A stretch of DNA of 64,000 bases from Ruminococcus sp. CAG:488 (GTDB lineage Bacteria; Bacillota; Clostridia; Oscillospirales; Acutalibacteraceae), in contig HF999648.1 of the NCBI GenBank assembly GCA_000434055.1, forward strand, positions 81,597 to 145,596, in the 5' to 3' direction. The notes beneath the pieces are model-generated. The model saw only the letters and a program-made list of their open reading frames with translations. It ran no database searches and was not told where the DNA came from. Of this stretch, positions 56,301 through 64,000 are shown one piece after another. Position numbers and translations under genes: made by a program. The number at the start of each line of letters is the position of its first letter. Position 1 is the first letter of the stretch.

Positions 56301-58271
56301 ACCCGTTACTTTGCTTGAAACATAGCAGGTTTTGACCGTGCCGTTATTGTTGTAGCCGACAAGTCCGCCGACCATGACGTTACCGCTTGTCTGAGCCGCT
56401 GTGCTGTAGCTGTTGGTAAGTGTTCCGGCTGAGTTGTAGCCGAGAATACCGCCGACAAATCTTGCATTCGGAGCGCTTATCGTCGCATAGTTAAAGCACT
56501 TGTTTACCGTTGCCTTATTGCTGATGCCTACAACTCCTCCGACATTTGTCAGGAACGCTTTATCGTTGGAATAATTTGTACCCACGATGCTGCCGAGCAT
56601 ACCGCTCGTTGATACGCTTGCCGTTGAGCCGCCGAGATTGCCGACAATTCCGCCGACTGCCTTATCACCGCTTACCTCACTGTCAACCGCACAGTTAAGA
56701 ATCGAACCGCTTTTTAAATAGCCGGCAATACCTCCGACATTTTCAATGCCTGAGATTCTGCCGTCAAGCACGACCGTATTCGTGACCGTACCGGTATTGA
56801 TATATCCAAAGAGACCGATATTTCTTCCGCTGTCGCCCGAGCTTGATGACGTATAAAGACCCGCGATATTGTAGCCGCCGCCGTTGAAAATGCCGTTATA
56901 TCCGTGTGCCTCGTCAATGCCTATCGGCGTCCATTCAATAACACCAAAGCTGTCATCATTGACATTGATGTTCATAAGAAGGTTGTCCGTAACGGTTGCG
57001 TTGGCATTGGGATTTGCATCCATGCCGTTGAGCTGACCGTTTACCAAAGCCGCAAACCATGCAAGCTCCGACGGTTTTGAAATAAGATATGTACCGCTTG
57101 AATTCTTCTGCGGAACAGAGCGGTCGCCTGCCCAAACATCAAGCGAAAGCATCCATGCAAGAACGGGATAACCGTTATTGATCTCCGTATAGTCAAAGCA
57201 GAAGTATGCTTTTTGACCGTTGAGTTCTTTTACAAAGGCGGAAAGCTTCATGTCTGCCAATGTACGTCCGACGCCTGCCGTGCCGTCAACGCCCGAAGTC
57301 TCATAGCTGTAGAAGTTGCTGTCACATTCGCTGCCGTAAACGGAACCTATCGTACCGCCAACCTCTTTTCCCGTGCTTGTAACGGGAGCTATTGCATAGG
57401 CGTCGCAAACTGTTGAGAAAAGGGCGTAGCCCACAAGTCCGCCGACAGTATCGTCTGCCGAAACAGAGCCGAGGAAGAAGCAGCCCTCAAGAAATGCGCC
57501 CGAGAGAGTTCCGCCGACACCGCCGACATTCAATTTGCCGGAAACAGCCATATCGCTGTAGCTCTTTACTATAACCGAGTTGCCGTTTGCATAGCCTGCG
57601 ATGCCGCCGACACGCTGATTACCGCTGACTGTTCCCGAAGAATAGCACTGATTGATAACCGTATAATAGTATGCCCAACCGACGATGCCGCCGATGCTGT
57701 TACCCGAGCCGTAAACATCTCCCTCGAAGGAGCAATCGGAAAGACCGAGGTTCTCGGCATAGCCGACAATACCGCCGACGCTGTAGCCGCCGTGAATTTC
57801 CGCATTTGTTATCTTTATATTCTTAATGCTTGTCTGAGTGTGCTGAAGAACATATTCCGAAGTCATTTTATCGGGAGCGTCCGCATCACCGGAAGTATTG
57901 CTCGGAATTACGACGCTGCCGAAGAATCCCGCACAGTCAATACCCGAATCAACATAAACTCCGCTGACCGTGTGTCCGTCACCGTCAAAGGTTCCGCGGA
58001 ACGGACTTGCCTGCGTACCGATAGGCGTCCACTTGTTAGCAACAGAGCCGGGAGCATTGAGCTGGATATCTGCCGTCAGCTTACCCTTTATTGACTGTGA
58101 GCCGCTGTTTACGGCATCGGCAAACCAAATGAGCTCAGAAGCGGTTCCGATTTGATAAACTCCGCCCGATAAGGTCGGCACCGTACCTGCCGCCAGCGCG
58201 GAAAGTCCCGGAATCACCGAGACGGTCAAAATAAGAATCGCTATCGCGACGGATAAGATCCTACGTTTCAT
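53376..58271 (-). CDS. Giant secreted GLUG-repeat surface protein with C-terminal dockerin
   Basis: 1631 aa. Signal peptide MKRRILSVAIAILILTVSVI. Residues about 30-740 contain two blocks of ISELxWFAxxVN-type modules followed by GLUG repeats (GGIVGYA, GGIAGYANG, GGLVGYN). About 880-1480 is beta-helical, with repeated short units such as GGAIQIETGAEVRISGG. The C-terminal 70 residues are a type I dockerin with two Ca-binding loops (GDVNGDGYIDGRDSVIV and GDVNFDGTVTSVDAE). It would attach to a cohesin scaffold or act as an adhesin. Long Ser/Thr/Gly-rich beta structure; no catalytic motif recognised. Confidence 0.85.
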   Translation of the reverse strand: MKRRILSVAIAILILTVSVIPGLSALAAGTVPTLSGGVYQIGTASELIWFADAVNSGSQSIKGKLTADIQLNAPGSVANKWTPIGTQASPFRGTFDGDGHTVSGVYVDSGIDCAGFFGSVVIPSNTSGDADAPDKMTSEYVLQHTQTSIKNIKITNAEIHGGYSVGGIVGYAENLGLSDCSFEGDVYGSGNSIGGIVGWAYYYTVINQCYSSGTVSGNQRVGGIAGYANGNSVIVKSYSDMAVSGKLNVGGVGGTLSGAFLEGCFFLGSVSADDTVGGLVGYALFSTVCDAYAIAPVTSTGKEVGGTIGSVYGSECDSNFYSYETSGVDGTAGVGRTLADMKLSAFVKELNGQKAYFCFDYTEINNGYPVLAWMLSLDVWAGDRSVPQKNSSGTYLISKPSELAWFAALVNGQLNGMDANPNANATVTDNLLMNINVNDDSFGVIEWTPIGIDEAHGYNGIFNGGGYNIAGLYTSSSSGDSGRNIGLFGYINTGTVTNTVVLDGRISGIENVGGIAGYLKSGSILNCAVDSEVSGDKAVGGIVGNLGGSTASVSTSGMLGSIVGTNYSNDKAFLTNVGGVVGISNKATVNKCFNYATISAPNARFVGGILGYNSAGTLTNSYSTAAQTSGNVMVGGLVGYNNNGTVKTCYVSSKVTGSSQVGVAFGNTVGANVSSIIFDGTYKTNLLTTGATEKTPAQMTGSSSVSNIGFSSSDWRATADDTYFYYYPQLTSMYNMSSVKVIKDGSVRSVKRVQDKYVAKVQIDGRTDTYYETVAAAIDYASNTSSTVLPTVYVIRDTELASTVNITSEIGIFSEDGATLTRAASLTAPMFNVTGKLTLGSKVYGDESSANFYIDGNNVAATASAIKVAEGATLTVQPGVELYDFKTAEQSAATVMGAVVYNQGTTEIVGGIFSGNIGKSVGGVIYNLEGTVKISGGIFRSNEATQGAVLYNNGGQAVITGGSFTANIAKLKGGVVASYSVYATTAVGGKASMTANQATYGGAICAMNYSTVEISGGTLSSNRAYSSGGAIQIETGAEVRISGGDVSSNTSDKALGNAIYNGATLSLDAAAQIDSSNDIYLVSGKTVDITGKLTCSGFAATVTPQTYAEKTKVLGGSAMSTNYMKFGLSNSNWYTLANGTITSMETTTVARVSKAGAFSVEYTDLSDAFAAVSADETAIITLVANASVTSTITVNGDVTLLCDDAGYKAIRTGSFYGIMFDVKKGATLRLGNSVADNVQQSQSDYESGTDSDGLMIIDGGKELTGVVGAAAVNVQTGGSLYMHEKSAVQNCKNTTTGAITVSGTMYIYGGTVRNNECNYGGVYVKAGGKLFTYGGVIADNKSATSGDAVYSLGKVTRVVQTYSYLYVEKEYDEDGNVIGSKDPVAAGSSKTDILIKNGDAVYNSTNIIYIDTATTDIYITSMSQVPEQTEFKRYVMTLDCAKYTVGNVIVSGENVIDSYSYFDTYVDGYCILYTGKLGINKLVAKSTSGLIVDRKNNLVSGFNFNNLTVSKVVSLFENEVVYLRVYDANNTMLKNTNKVTTGCTVRLIDASGNVIDSLTVVIRGDVNGDGYIDGRDSVIVRAIAGGMLSGDNVTAAQTAAGDVNFDGTVTSVDAEHIDLAGIGLQTIAQKA

Positions 58272-58538
58272 AAGCAACACTCCTATTATACAAAATCTAA
58301 CAATTGACTATACCATCACAAATAATATTATAAATTATTTTCCGTCAAAGTGCAAGGTGCTTGACTTGGTGTTAATAGACAATATTAGTTGGTTTTTTTT
58401 GTGAAATATGCACTTTACGGAGATTTATGTCTTATTGCTGCTTTTAAACAGGTATCTCAGATCTGTATATACACGGTTCCGGCACCGAAAAACGACCGCC
58501 GCAAAAAATCTGCAACGGTCGTTTTCGGTGCAATCCGA

Positions 58539-58982
58539 TTATCTTTCATTTTCAATATCTGCAAGCATCTGTACTCTCTTTGCATGACGTCCGCCTTCAT
58601 AAACGCCGGAGAGCCATGCGTCAACAATCATCAAAGCGAGGTCAAGTCCGACAACTCTTGCGCCGAAGGCAAGCACATTTGTATCATTGTGCTGTCTTGA
58701 AAGCAATGCTGAATAGGGCTCGCTGCAAACAACGGCGCGGATACCCTTTACCTTGTTTGCCGCCAGAGAAATACCTACGCCTGTGCCGCAAATCAATATG
58801 CCCTTATCGCACTCACCGGAGGCAACCGCCTCACCTACCGCCTTGCCGTAAATCGGATAATCCGTGCGCTCGGTGCTGTTTGTGCCGAAGTCAACAACTT
58901 CGATTCCTTTTTCTTTAAGATGTTCAATGACCTTGCCCTTTAACTCAAATCCGACATGGTCACAGCCTATTGCAATTTTCAT
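58539..58982 (-). CDS. rpiB: Ribose/allose-6-phosphate isomerase B
   Basis: 147 aa. RpiB motifs: IAIGCDHVGFELK (substrate Asp-His), VDFGTNSTERTDYP, GILICGTGVGISLAANK (active-site Cys), HNDTNVLAFGARVVG. In an allose operon RpiB also isomerises allose 6-phosphate to allulose 6-phosphate, feeding the epimerase upstream. ATG 58982 follows AGGTGG. Last gene of the operon after a 311-base gap full of hairpins. Confidence 0.92.
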   Translation of the reverse strand: MKIAIGCDHVGFELKGKVIEHLKEKGIEVVDFGTNSTERTDYPIYGKAVGEAVASGECDKGILICGTGVGISLAANKVKGIRAVVCSEPYSALLSRQHNDTNVLAFGARVVGLDLALMIVDAWLSGVYEGGRHAKRVQMLADIENER

Positions 58983-58994
58983 GGAAAAAACCAC

Positions 58995-59305
58995 CTTTCA
59001 AATAATCGTTGATTAAATTGCGGCACACATTCGCTGTACCGTGCTGAAATTTAATCAGCGATTATTATGCTTTATTGTTGCCGCCACACCGTTTATTAAC
59101 AATGCGGCGGCAACAAAATGTCGGTCGATCTAAACTCGTAAAGCAGTTTTTGGAAAATAGAAGGGGAAAATATATCAAGAAGTGAGCCGATCGAGCCGTC
59201 ATTTTTTTGCTCGTGCTCCGGGACGCAGTATGCCGTAGGTGTCCCGGAGCTTTTGTAATCTACAGATTACATATAATAAAGTTCGGAGGAAAGAACCTTA
59301 TTTAA
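58995..59305. other. Gap between alsB and rpiB with large inverted repeats, no gene
   Basis: Holds a 19-bp stem (59001-59019 with 59048-59066, one G-T), an 11-bp perfect stem TTGTTGCCGCC/GGCGGCAACAA (59075-59085 with 59106-59116), a 10-bp perfect stem GCTCCGGGAC/GTCCCGGAGC (59215-59224 with 59241-59250) and GTAATC/GATTAC (59255-59270). Probably mRNA-processing or stability structures between cistrons. Confidence 0.6.
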
Positions 59306-60268
59306 TTATTTTGTAACAAGGTTGGAGTCAACCGGAATTGTTTCCGGAGTTGCGTTAGCGTCGATAGTCTCCTTATTCTTAACGGCTTCGATCATACGCT
59401 TAAGTGATGTTGCACCGATTCCTGCGGAGTCCTGAGCAACCGTTGCTGAAAGCTCGCCTGCCTGAACGCTCTGGAGAGCCTCTTCTGCACCGTCTGTACC
59501 TACTACGATAACGTCCTTGCCTGCATTCTTAACAGCCTGAAGTGCGCCGAGTGCCATTGTGTCGTTGCAGCAGTAGATAGCCTTGAGGTTCGGATTTGAC
59601 TGAAGCATACTTGCTGCCGTATCAAGAGCCTTCTGACGATCCCAGTCTGCCGGCTGAGAAGCTACAAGCTTAACCTTTGAGTTAGCATTGAATGCGTTTG
59701 TTGCGCCTGTCTTTCTTGATTCACCGGAAGCGTTACCTGCTTTACCCTCGATGATAGCTACCTCGCCGCCGTTTGCAAGCTTTTCAATGATATACTGAGC
59801 GCCCTTTTCGCCGACCTTTTCGTTATCCGTTGTTGCGAAAGCGATAACGCTGCCGCCTGCTGCCTTAAGAGTATCCATGTCGATCTTCTCATCGATGTTC
59901 ATTACATAGATGCCCTTCTTGTTAGCCTCAACAATACCGTTAATAAGGTTTGTCGGTGAAAGCGGAGCAACGCCGATTGCCTTGTAGCCCTTGTTGATGC
60001 AGTTTTCAAGGATCTTGAGCTGGCCTTCTGTGTCTTCCTCTGTTGTTGCTGCAAAGATATCAACAGTAACACCCTGCTTCTTTGCTTCTTCCTCAATACC
60101 TGCCTTCATCTTTGCCCAGAAGTCATTTGAAAGCGGTTTGAGAATAACTGCATAGTCTGCGCTGCCTGTGTTCTTGTCTGTATTGCCGCCTGTGCTGCAA
60201 CCTGTGAGTACAAGTGCAAATACCATAACTGCCGCTAAAATAATGCTGAGAATTCGTGTCTTTTTCAT
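59306..60268 (-). CDS. alsB: Sugar ABC transporter substrate-binding lipoprotein (AlsB/RbsB-like)
   Basis: 320 aa. Lipoprotein signal with lipobox LTGC (residues 21-24 region), then a periplasmic-binding fold: YAVILKPLSNDFWAKMKAGI, NCINKGYKAIGVAPLSPTNL, IAFATTDNEKVGEKGAQYI, AIYCCNDTMALGALQAV, VVGTDGAEEALQSV. Captures a ribose/allose-type sugar outside the membrane for the permease and ATPase upstream. The allose assignment follows from operon partners. Confidence 0.9.
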   Translation of the reverse strand: MKKTRILSIILAAVMVFALVLTGCSTGGNTDKNTGSADYAVILKPLSNDFWAKMKAGIEEEAKKQGVTVDIFAATTEEDTEGQLKILENCINKGYKAIGVAPLSPTNLINGIVEANKKGIYVMNIDEKIDMDTLKAAGGSVIAFATTDNEKVGEKGAQYIIEKLANGGEVAIIEGKAGNASGESRKTGATNAFNANSKVKLVASQPADWDRQKALDTAASMLQSNPNLKAIYCCNDTMALGALQAVKNAGKDVIVVGTDGAEEALQSVQAGELSATVAQDSAGIGATSLKRMIEAVKNKETIDANATPETIPVDSNLVTK

Positions 60269-60358
60269 AGTGATTATCCTTTCTGTTTTTTAATAATTTT
60301 TTCGGTAACTGTTTTAACAGCTTCCGTTTTTTAATACTACCAACGGATCAATCTGCCG

Positions 60359-61267
60359 TCAGATAATATTCTTTAACATTTGGTGAGCGTAAATTCCGCT
60401 GCCGTAAATTCCGCTCTGCTGGTCATGCTCGGTAAACATGATTTCAAGGTTTTCCTCCGGGTAAGGCTTGCGCACCTTTTCATGGACAGCTTTGAGAAGA
60501 ACGTCCTTCGGAAAGCCCTCCATAAAGGTAACTCCGCCTGCAATTATTGAATAATCGGGATCAAGAATATTTATCTCTGTTGCGATAGGAATTGCAAGAT
60601 CCTTGACAAATTTTAAAATAATCGGTGAATTTCCGTGATACTTAAAAACCTCTCTTATCGAAACATCGGGGAAATACCTTTCCGCAAGGTATTCAAGTCT
60701 CTTGCCCGAGCATCTTGTTTCCGAGCAGCCGATATTGCCGCAGGTACATTCCTCATCAACATCATAAAGAGGAATGTGTCCAAGCTCGCCTGCCGCACCG
60801 TTCTTGCCGGCATAGAGCTTGCCGTTGATGCAGATGGCATTTCCGAAACCGGTTCCGACATAAAAACCGAGCACGGTTTTAGTATTGTCGATTTTCAGCT
60901 TATTCATGTCATTCATAAGGAGAAAATTTACATCTCTGTCAAGAAAAACCGGAATACCGAGCTTTTCCTGAAGCTTGTCACTGAATCGGATATTGTTGAA
61001 CCCTTTAAGGTTCGGGGTTGAAATAATTGTCTTTTTATCCTTGCTGACTATTGACGGTATTCCGACCGCCGCGGCTCTGACAGAATCACGGATTCCGTAT
61101 CTGTCCATATAATCCTCAATTTCCTTGTGAATTATCTCCACAACATCGCCCGCATCAAAAACTCTGCTTGAATTTTTTTCAAAGTGACTGATGTTGCCTT
61201 CCTCGTCGACTGCACCGAGCCTGAAATTCGTTCCGCCGATGTCAATTCCCAAAGTTAAATTTCCCAT
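60359..61267 (-). CDS. alsK: ROK-family sugar kinase (allose kinase-like)
   Basis: 302 aa from ATG 61267 (AAAGGAGGTGGACAGG). ATP-binding LGIDIGGTNFRLGAVDEEG, substrate region LKGFNNIRFSDKLQEKLG with catalytic Asp in VFLDRDVN, GFYVGTGFGNAI, ROK motif GELGHIPL and zinc cluster CTCGNIGCSET. Phosphorylates the imported hexose. Next to the allulose-6-P epimerase, hence allose kinase by context; glucokinase activity cannot be excluded. Confidence 0.85.
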   Translation of the reverse strand: MGNLTLGIDIGGTNFRLGAVDEEGNISHFEKNSSRVFDAGDVVEIIHKEIEDYMDRYGIRDSVRAAAVGIPSIVSKDKKTIISTPNLKGFNNIRFSDKLQEKLGIPVFLDRDVNFLLMNDMNKLKIDNTKTVLGFYVGTGFGNAICINGKLYAGKNGAAGELGHIPLYDVDEECTCGNIGCSETRCSGKRLEYLAERYFPDVSIREVFKYHGNSPIILKFVKDLAIPIATEINILDPDYSIIAGGVTFMEGFPKDVLLKAVHEKVRKPYPEENLEIMFTEHDQQSGIYGSGIYAHQMLKNII

Positions 61268-61297
61268 CCTGTCCACCTCCTTTTGGCAGGTAATCAA

Positions 61298-61981
61298 TTA
61301 TATTTCTGCGCCTGTCAGGGTTTTGAATTCATCTGTCATGATATCCCATGCCTTGCAAAGATCCGGATCCTTTGAGAACAGTCCGGAGGAACCGACAATG
61401 AACACTTCCGTTCCTGCGTCGTAAAGTCGCTTGAAGGTTTTTTGATTGCATGAGCCGTCAACCTCAATAAGATAGTTATAGCCGTACTTTTCTTTAAGCT
61501 CTCTCGCCTCGCTGATTTTATCAAGCATTTCCTCGATAAAAGGCTGTCCTGCAAATCCGGGGTCAACAGACATTATTGTAAGCTTATCAATTCTGTTGAT
61601 ATAATGCTTGATTGCCGAGAGCGGAGTTGACGGACTGAGCACAACTCCCTTTTTGCAGCCGAGCGACTCAATCTTGTTCATGATTCTGAAAGCGTCGTTG
61701 ACTATCGTTTCGGCATGGGGACAGATATAGCCTGCCCCTGCCTTAGCGAGATTTTCGATGTAATCATCGGGTGTTGTAACCATCAAATGACAATCAATAG
61801 GTTTCTTTGCTATAGTTGAGAAAGCTTTTACAAAATCAGGTGAAAGAGTAATGTTCTTGACGAAGTGACCGTCCATTATATCCACATGATAGAGGTCGCA
61901 TCTTTCGTTGAGGATCTCCGTCTGATTTTTTATATCAAGGAGATCCATGCACATAAGCGACGGATTAAACATTGGTTTCAT
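61298..61981 (-). CDS. alsE: D-allulose-6-phosphate 3-epimerase
   Basis: 227 aa TIM barrel of the ribulose-phosphate epimerase family, with AlsE signatures: NPSLMCMDLLDIKNQ, YHVDIMDGHFVKNITLSPDF, IDCHLMVTTPDDYI, MSVDPGFAGQPFI, LIEVDGSCNQKT and FIVGSSGLF. Catalytic Asp and metal-binding His residues are in place. The SLMCMDL and DGSCNQ forms resemble E. coli AlsE more than Rpe. Converts allulose 6-phosphate to fructose 6-phosphate. Confidence 0.92.
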   Translation of the reverse strand: MKPMFNPSLMCMDLLDIKNQTEILNERCDLYHVDIMDGHFVKNITLSPDFVKAFSTIAKKPIDCHLMVTTPDDYIENLAKAGAGYICPHAETIVNDAFRIMNKIESLGCKKGVVLSPSTPLSAIKHYINRIDKLTIMSVDPGFAGQPFIEEMLDKISEARELKEKYGYNYLIEVDGSCNQKTFKRLYDAGTEVFIVGSSGLFSKDPDLCKAWDIMTDEFKTLTGAEI

Positions 61982-62005
61982 AAAAAGCACCTCTTTGCGG
62001 TTAGA

Positions 62006-62983
62006 TTATTTCTTGCGAGCTACGAATCTGTCGAGTGCAACGGAACCGATGATGAGCAAGCCCATAACAACCTGCTGCCAAACGCTCGGAACTGCGAGAA
62101 TGTTAAGACCGTAGTTGATAACGCCGATGATGAGACCGCCCATTACAACGCCGAAGATCTTACCTTTACCGCCGAAGAAGCTTGTTCCGCCGATGATTGA
62201 AGCTGCGATTGCGTAAGTTTCAAATCCTGTTGCGGCTGCCGGCTCAGCAGAACCGACACGTCCGAGAAGGACGATACCTGCGATACCTGCGCAAATACCC
62301 GAGATAATGAATACGATAAGCGTGTGCATGTTAACGTTGATACCCGAGTACCAAGCCGATTCTTTGTTGCCGCCGAGTGCGTAAATGTTTCTGCCGACCT
62401 TTGTTTTCCTTGTTAGGAACGAGAGGAAAAGCGCTACAACGATTGCGATTATCGCAACGATTGGGAGAAGGTCAAATACTTTGTAAGAAATAATGTTTGT
62501 GAATGATTTCGGGAAACCGAAAACTGCGCTTGAGTTTGAGATGATAAGTGTTACGCCTCTGAAAATTGATTGCGTACCGAGTGTGATGATGAACGGATGA
62601 AGTCCGGTTACGTTGATAAGAAGTCCGTTGATGAAGCCGAGTAAGCCGCCGAAGATTATGCCGAGCAAAACTGCAATCAGCGGATTGATGCCTGCGACCA
62701 TCATCTGAGCCGAGACCATACCGGTCAGGGCAACAACCGAGCCGACCGAAAGGTCGATACCTGCGATAAGGATTGCGAAGAACTCGCCCATCGCAATAAG
62801 AATGTTAACCGAACTCTGTGAAAGAATCTGTGTTATCGTTGCTGTGGAGAAGAAGGTTCCGGGTCTCATAATTGCAAGAATTACAAGCAAGATTACAAGG
62901 ATTCCGAATGTTCCGTACTTCTGCCAGATCATATTAAAAGTGAGTTTTTCCTTAGGTTTAACCTGCTTTATTTTTTCAGACAT
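62006..62983 (-). CDS. alsC: Sugar ABC transporter permease (AlsC/RbsC-like)
   Basis: 325 aa with eight to ten membrane spans. Family motifs: GEFFAILIAGIDLSVGSVVALTG, LGIIFGGLLGFINGLLI, HPFIITLGTQSIFRGVTLII, YALGGNKESAWYSGINV and SIIGGTSFFGGKGKIFGVVMGGLIIG. Carries the sugar across the membrane. ATG 62983 is used; GTG 62992 is an equally close alternative. Confidence 0.9.
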   Translation of the reverse strand: MSEKIKQVKPKEKLTFNMIWQKYGTFGILVILLVILAIMRPGTFFSTATITQILSQSSVNILIAMGEFFAILIAGIDLSVGSVVALTGMVSAQMMVAGINPLIAVLLGIIFGGLLGFINGLLINVTGLHPFIITLGTQSIFRGVTLIISNSSAVFGFPKSFTNIISYKVFDLLPIVAIIAIVVALFLSFLTRKTKVGRNIYALGGNKESAWYSGINVNMHTLIVFIISGICAGIAGIVLLGRVGSAEPAAATGFETYAIAASIIGGTSFFGGKGKIFGVVMGGLIIGVINYGLNILAVPSVWQQVVMGLLIIGSVALDRFVARKK

Positions 62984-63006
62984 GGTATTCACGTTCCTTT
63001 CCTAAT

Positions 63007-64000
63007 TCAGGCGATATCCGCCGTAGACGCTTTGATGATATTTTCTTCTGTTGCTTCTCTGTGCGGGAAGGTTTTAACTATTTGACCCTCTCTGAAAACA
63101 TGGATCGTGTCGCAAACCGCGAGAAGCTCCGGCAACTCCGACGAAACAACAAGGACTCCCTTGCCCTCGTCGGCAAGCCTACGCATAAGGGTGTAAATTT
63201 CACTCTTACTGCCGATATCAATACCCTTTGTGGGCTCGTCAAAAATAATTATCTGTGAATCGGCGGCTACCCATTTGCCAAGGATTACCTTCTGCTGATT
63301 ACCGCCCGAAAGCTCCGTGATACCCTGATCTACGGAATAACATTTGATATTAAGGCTCTTTTTCTGAGCTTCGGCACATTCTTTTTCAAATTTGCTGCTT
63401 ATCAGTCCGCCGGCACCGCCGAGACTTGACGCTTTTATAAACGGCAGAATCGAAATATTCTGCTTGATATCAAAGTTGTGGAAGAATCCGGTCTCACGTC
63501 TGTTTTCCGTAACCATCGCAAGTCCGTGCTTTATTGCCGAATACGGGCTTTTGATGTTGACCTTCTTGCCGCCTATGAAAACCTCGCCAGACGATTTCGG
63601 TTCGGCACCGAAGATTGAGTTCATCATTTCGCTTCGACCCGATCCGACGAGTCCGGAAAAACCGACTATTTCGCCCTTATGAAGCTTGAACGAAACGTCC
63701 TTTACCTTTCCGTCCTTACGGGAAAGATTCTTGACCTCGAAGATTACCTCCTCGCCGTCGTAATTATCAGGAGCGTCCTCATGCTGGTAGGTGTTCTGAA
63801 CCGTTCTGCCGACCATCATCGTTACAAGATCGTCAACCGAAACATCGCTTACCTGCTTTGTTCCGACATAAGCACCGTCCTTAAGAACCGAAACTCTGTC
63901 TCCGATTTCTTTAATCTCGGCAAGCTTATGCGAGATAAATACAATTCCTTTGCCTTCCTTTTTCAGTGCTCTGACAACGTCAAAAAGATGCTCAACCTCT
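63007..64000 (-). CDS. alsA: Sugar ABC transporter ATP-binding protein, 5' part outside window
   Basis: The frame is open to the right edge, so the N-terminal part is missing. Visible: the end of the first ATPase domain (KGIVFISHKLAEIKEIGDRVSVLKDG) and the complete second one with Walker A GLVGSGRSEM, signature LSGGNQQKVILGKW, Walker B IIIFDEPTKGIDIG and H-loop region VVSSELPELL. Degenerate second Walker A is typical of RbsA/AlsA/MglA. Drives sugar import with the permease next to it. Confidence 0.92.
   Translation of the reverse strand, partial: EVEHLFDVVRALKKEGKGIVFISHKLAEIKEIGDRVSVLKDGAYVGTKQVSDVSVDDLVTMMVGRTVQNTYQHEDAPDNYDGEEVIFEVKNLSRKDGKVKDVSFKLHKGEIVGFSGLVGSGRSEMMNSIFGAEPKSSGEVFIGGKKVNIKSPYSAIKHGLAMVTENRRETGFFHNFDIKQNISILPFIKASSLGGAGGLISSKFEKECAEAQKKSLNIKCYSVDQGITELSGGNQQKVILGKWVAADSQIIIFDEPTKGIDIGSKSEIYTLMRRLADEGKGVLVVSSELPELLAVCDTIHVFREGQIVKTFPHREATEENIIKASTADIA

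Noticed and set aside
59001..59270. MITE or insertion sequence remnant between alsB and rpiB
   Set aside because: Inverted repeats are separate nested hairpins without common ends, target duplications or transposase sequence.

Overview
The window looks like the chromosome of a Gram-positive member of class Clostridia, most likely an Oscillospiraceae/Ruminococcaceae gut anaerobe. The signs are an addB-addA pair, a MurT/GatD-type operon, a giant secreted protein ending in a dockerin, strong AGGAGG ribosome sites and consensus sigma-A promoters. The species cannot be named from the sequence. Both edges cut genes: a membrane protein gene enters at base 1 and a sugar ABC ATPase gene leaves at base 64000.

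Left host part (1-16266). A membrane protein and a tiny membrane peptide are followed by a secreted CHAP-domain hydrolase, the addB-addA recombination nuclease pair, a response-regulator remnant and mgtE behind a roughly 200-nt structured leader. Next is a three-gene operon: a MurT-like ligase, a GatD-like protein that appears to lack the catalytic Cys and His, and an ornithine-racemase-like PLP enzyme. A HTH membrane protein and tRNA-Pro(CGG) close this part.

Prophage (16244-52983, about 36.7 kb). It is integrated at the 3' end of tRNA-Pro and bounded by perfect 83-bp direct repeats. From the right end, the plus strand carries the lysogeny side: S24 repressor, two zinc-ribbon proteins, a NYN nuclease behind a structured RNA, a RhuM protein and the tyrosine integrase. 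From a divergent promoter at 47767-47795 the minus strand carries, in order, Cro-like regulators, an excisionase-like protein, recombination and replication genes (Gp157, Rad52-like annealing protein, Ssb, HNH, DUF1064, dUTPase), a DUF1492 late regulator, ParB-DUF4417, terminase, portal, a MuF protein with a C-terminal nuclease toxin domain, scaffold, capsid, connectors, tail tube, tape measure, tail tip, receptor-binding protein, holin and amidase. A second repressor/ImmA pair and small accessory genes lie beyond lysis, next to attL. The virion is a siphovirus by gene content. Two intergenic gaps inside the late operon hold strongly structured RNA elements.

Right host part (52984-64000). A 1631-aa secreted GLUG-repeat/dockerin surface protein is followed by a D-allose type operon read on the minus strand: ABC ATPase (partial), permease, allulose-6-phosphate 3-epimerase, ROK kinase, binding lipoprotein and RpiB isomerase. 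Together these import, phosphorylate, isomerise and epimerise allose to fructose 6-phosphate.
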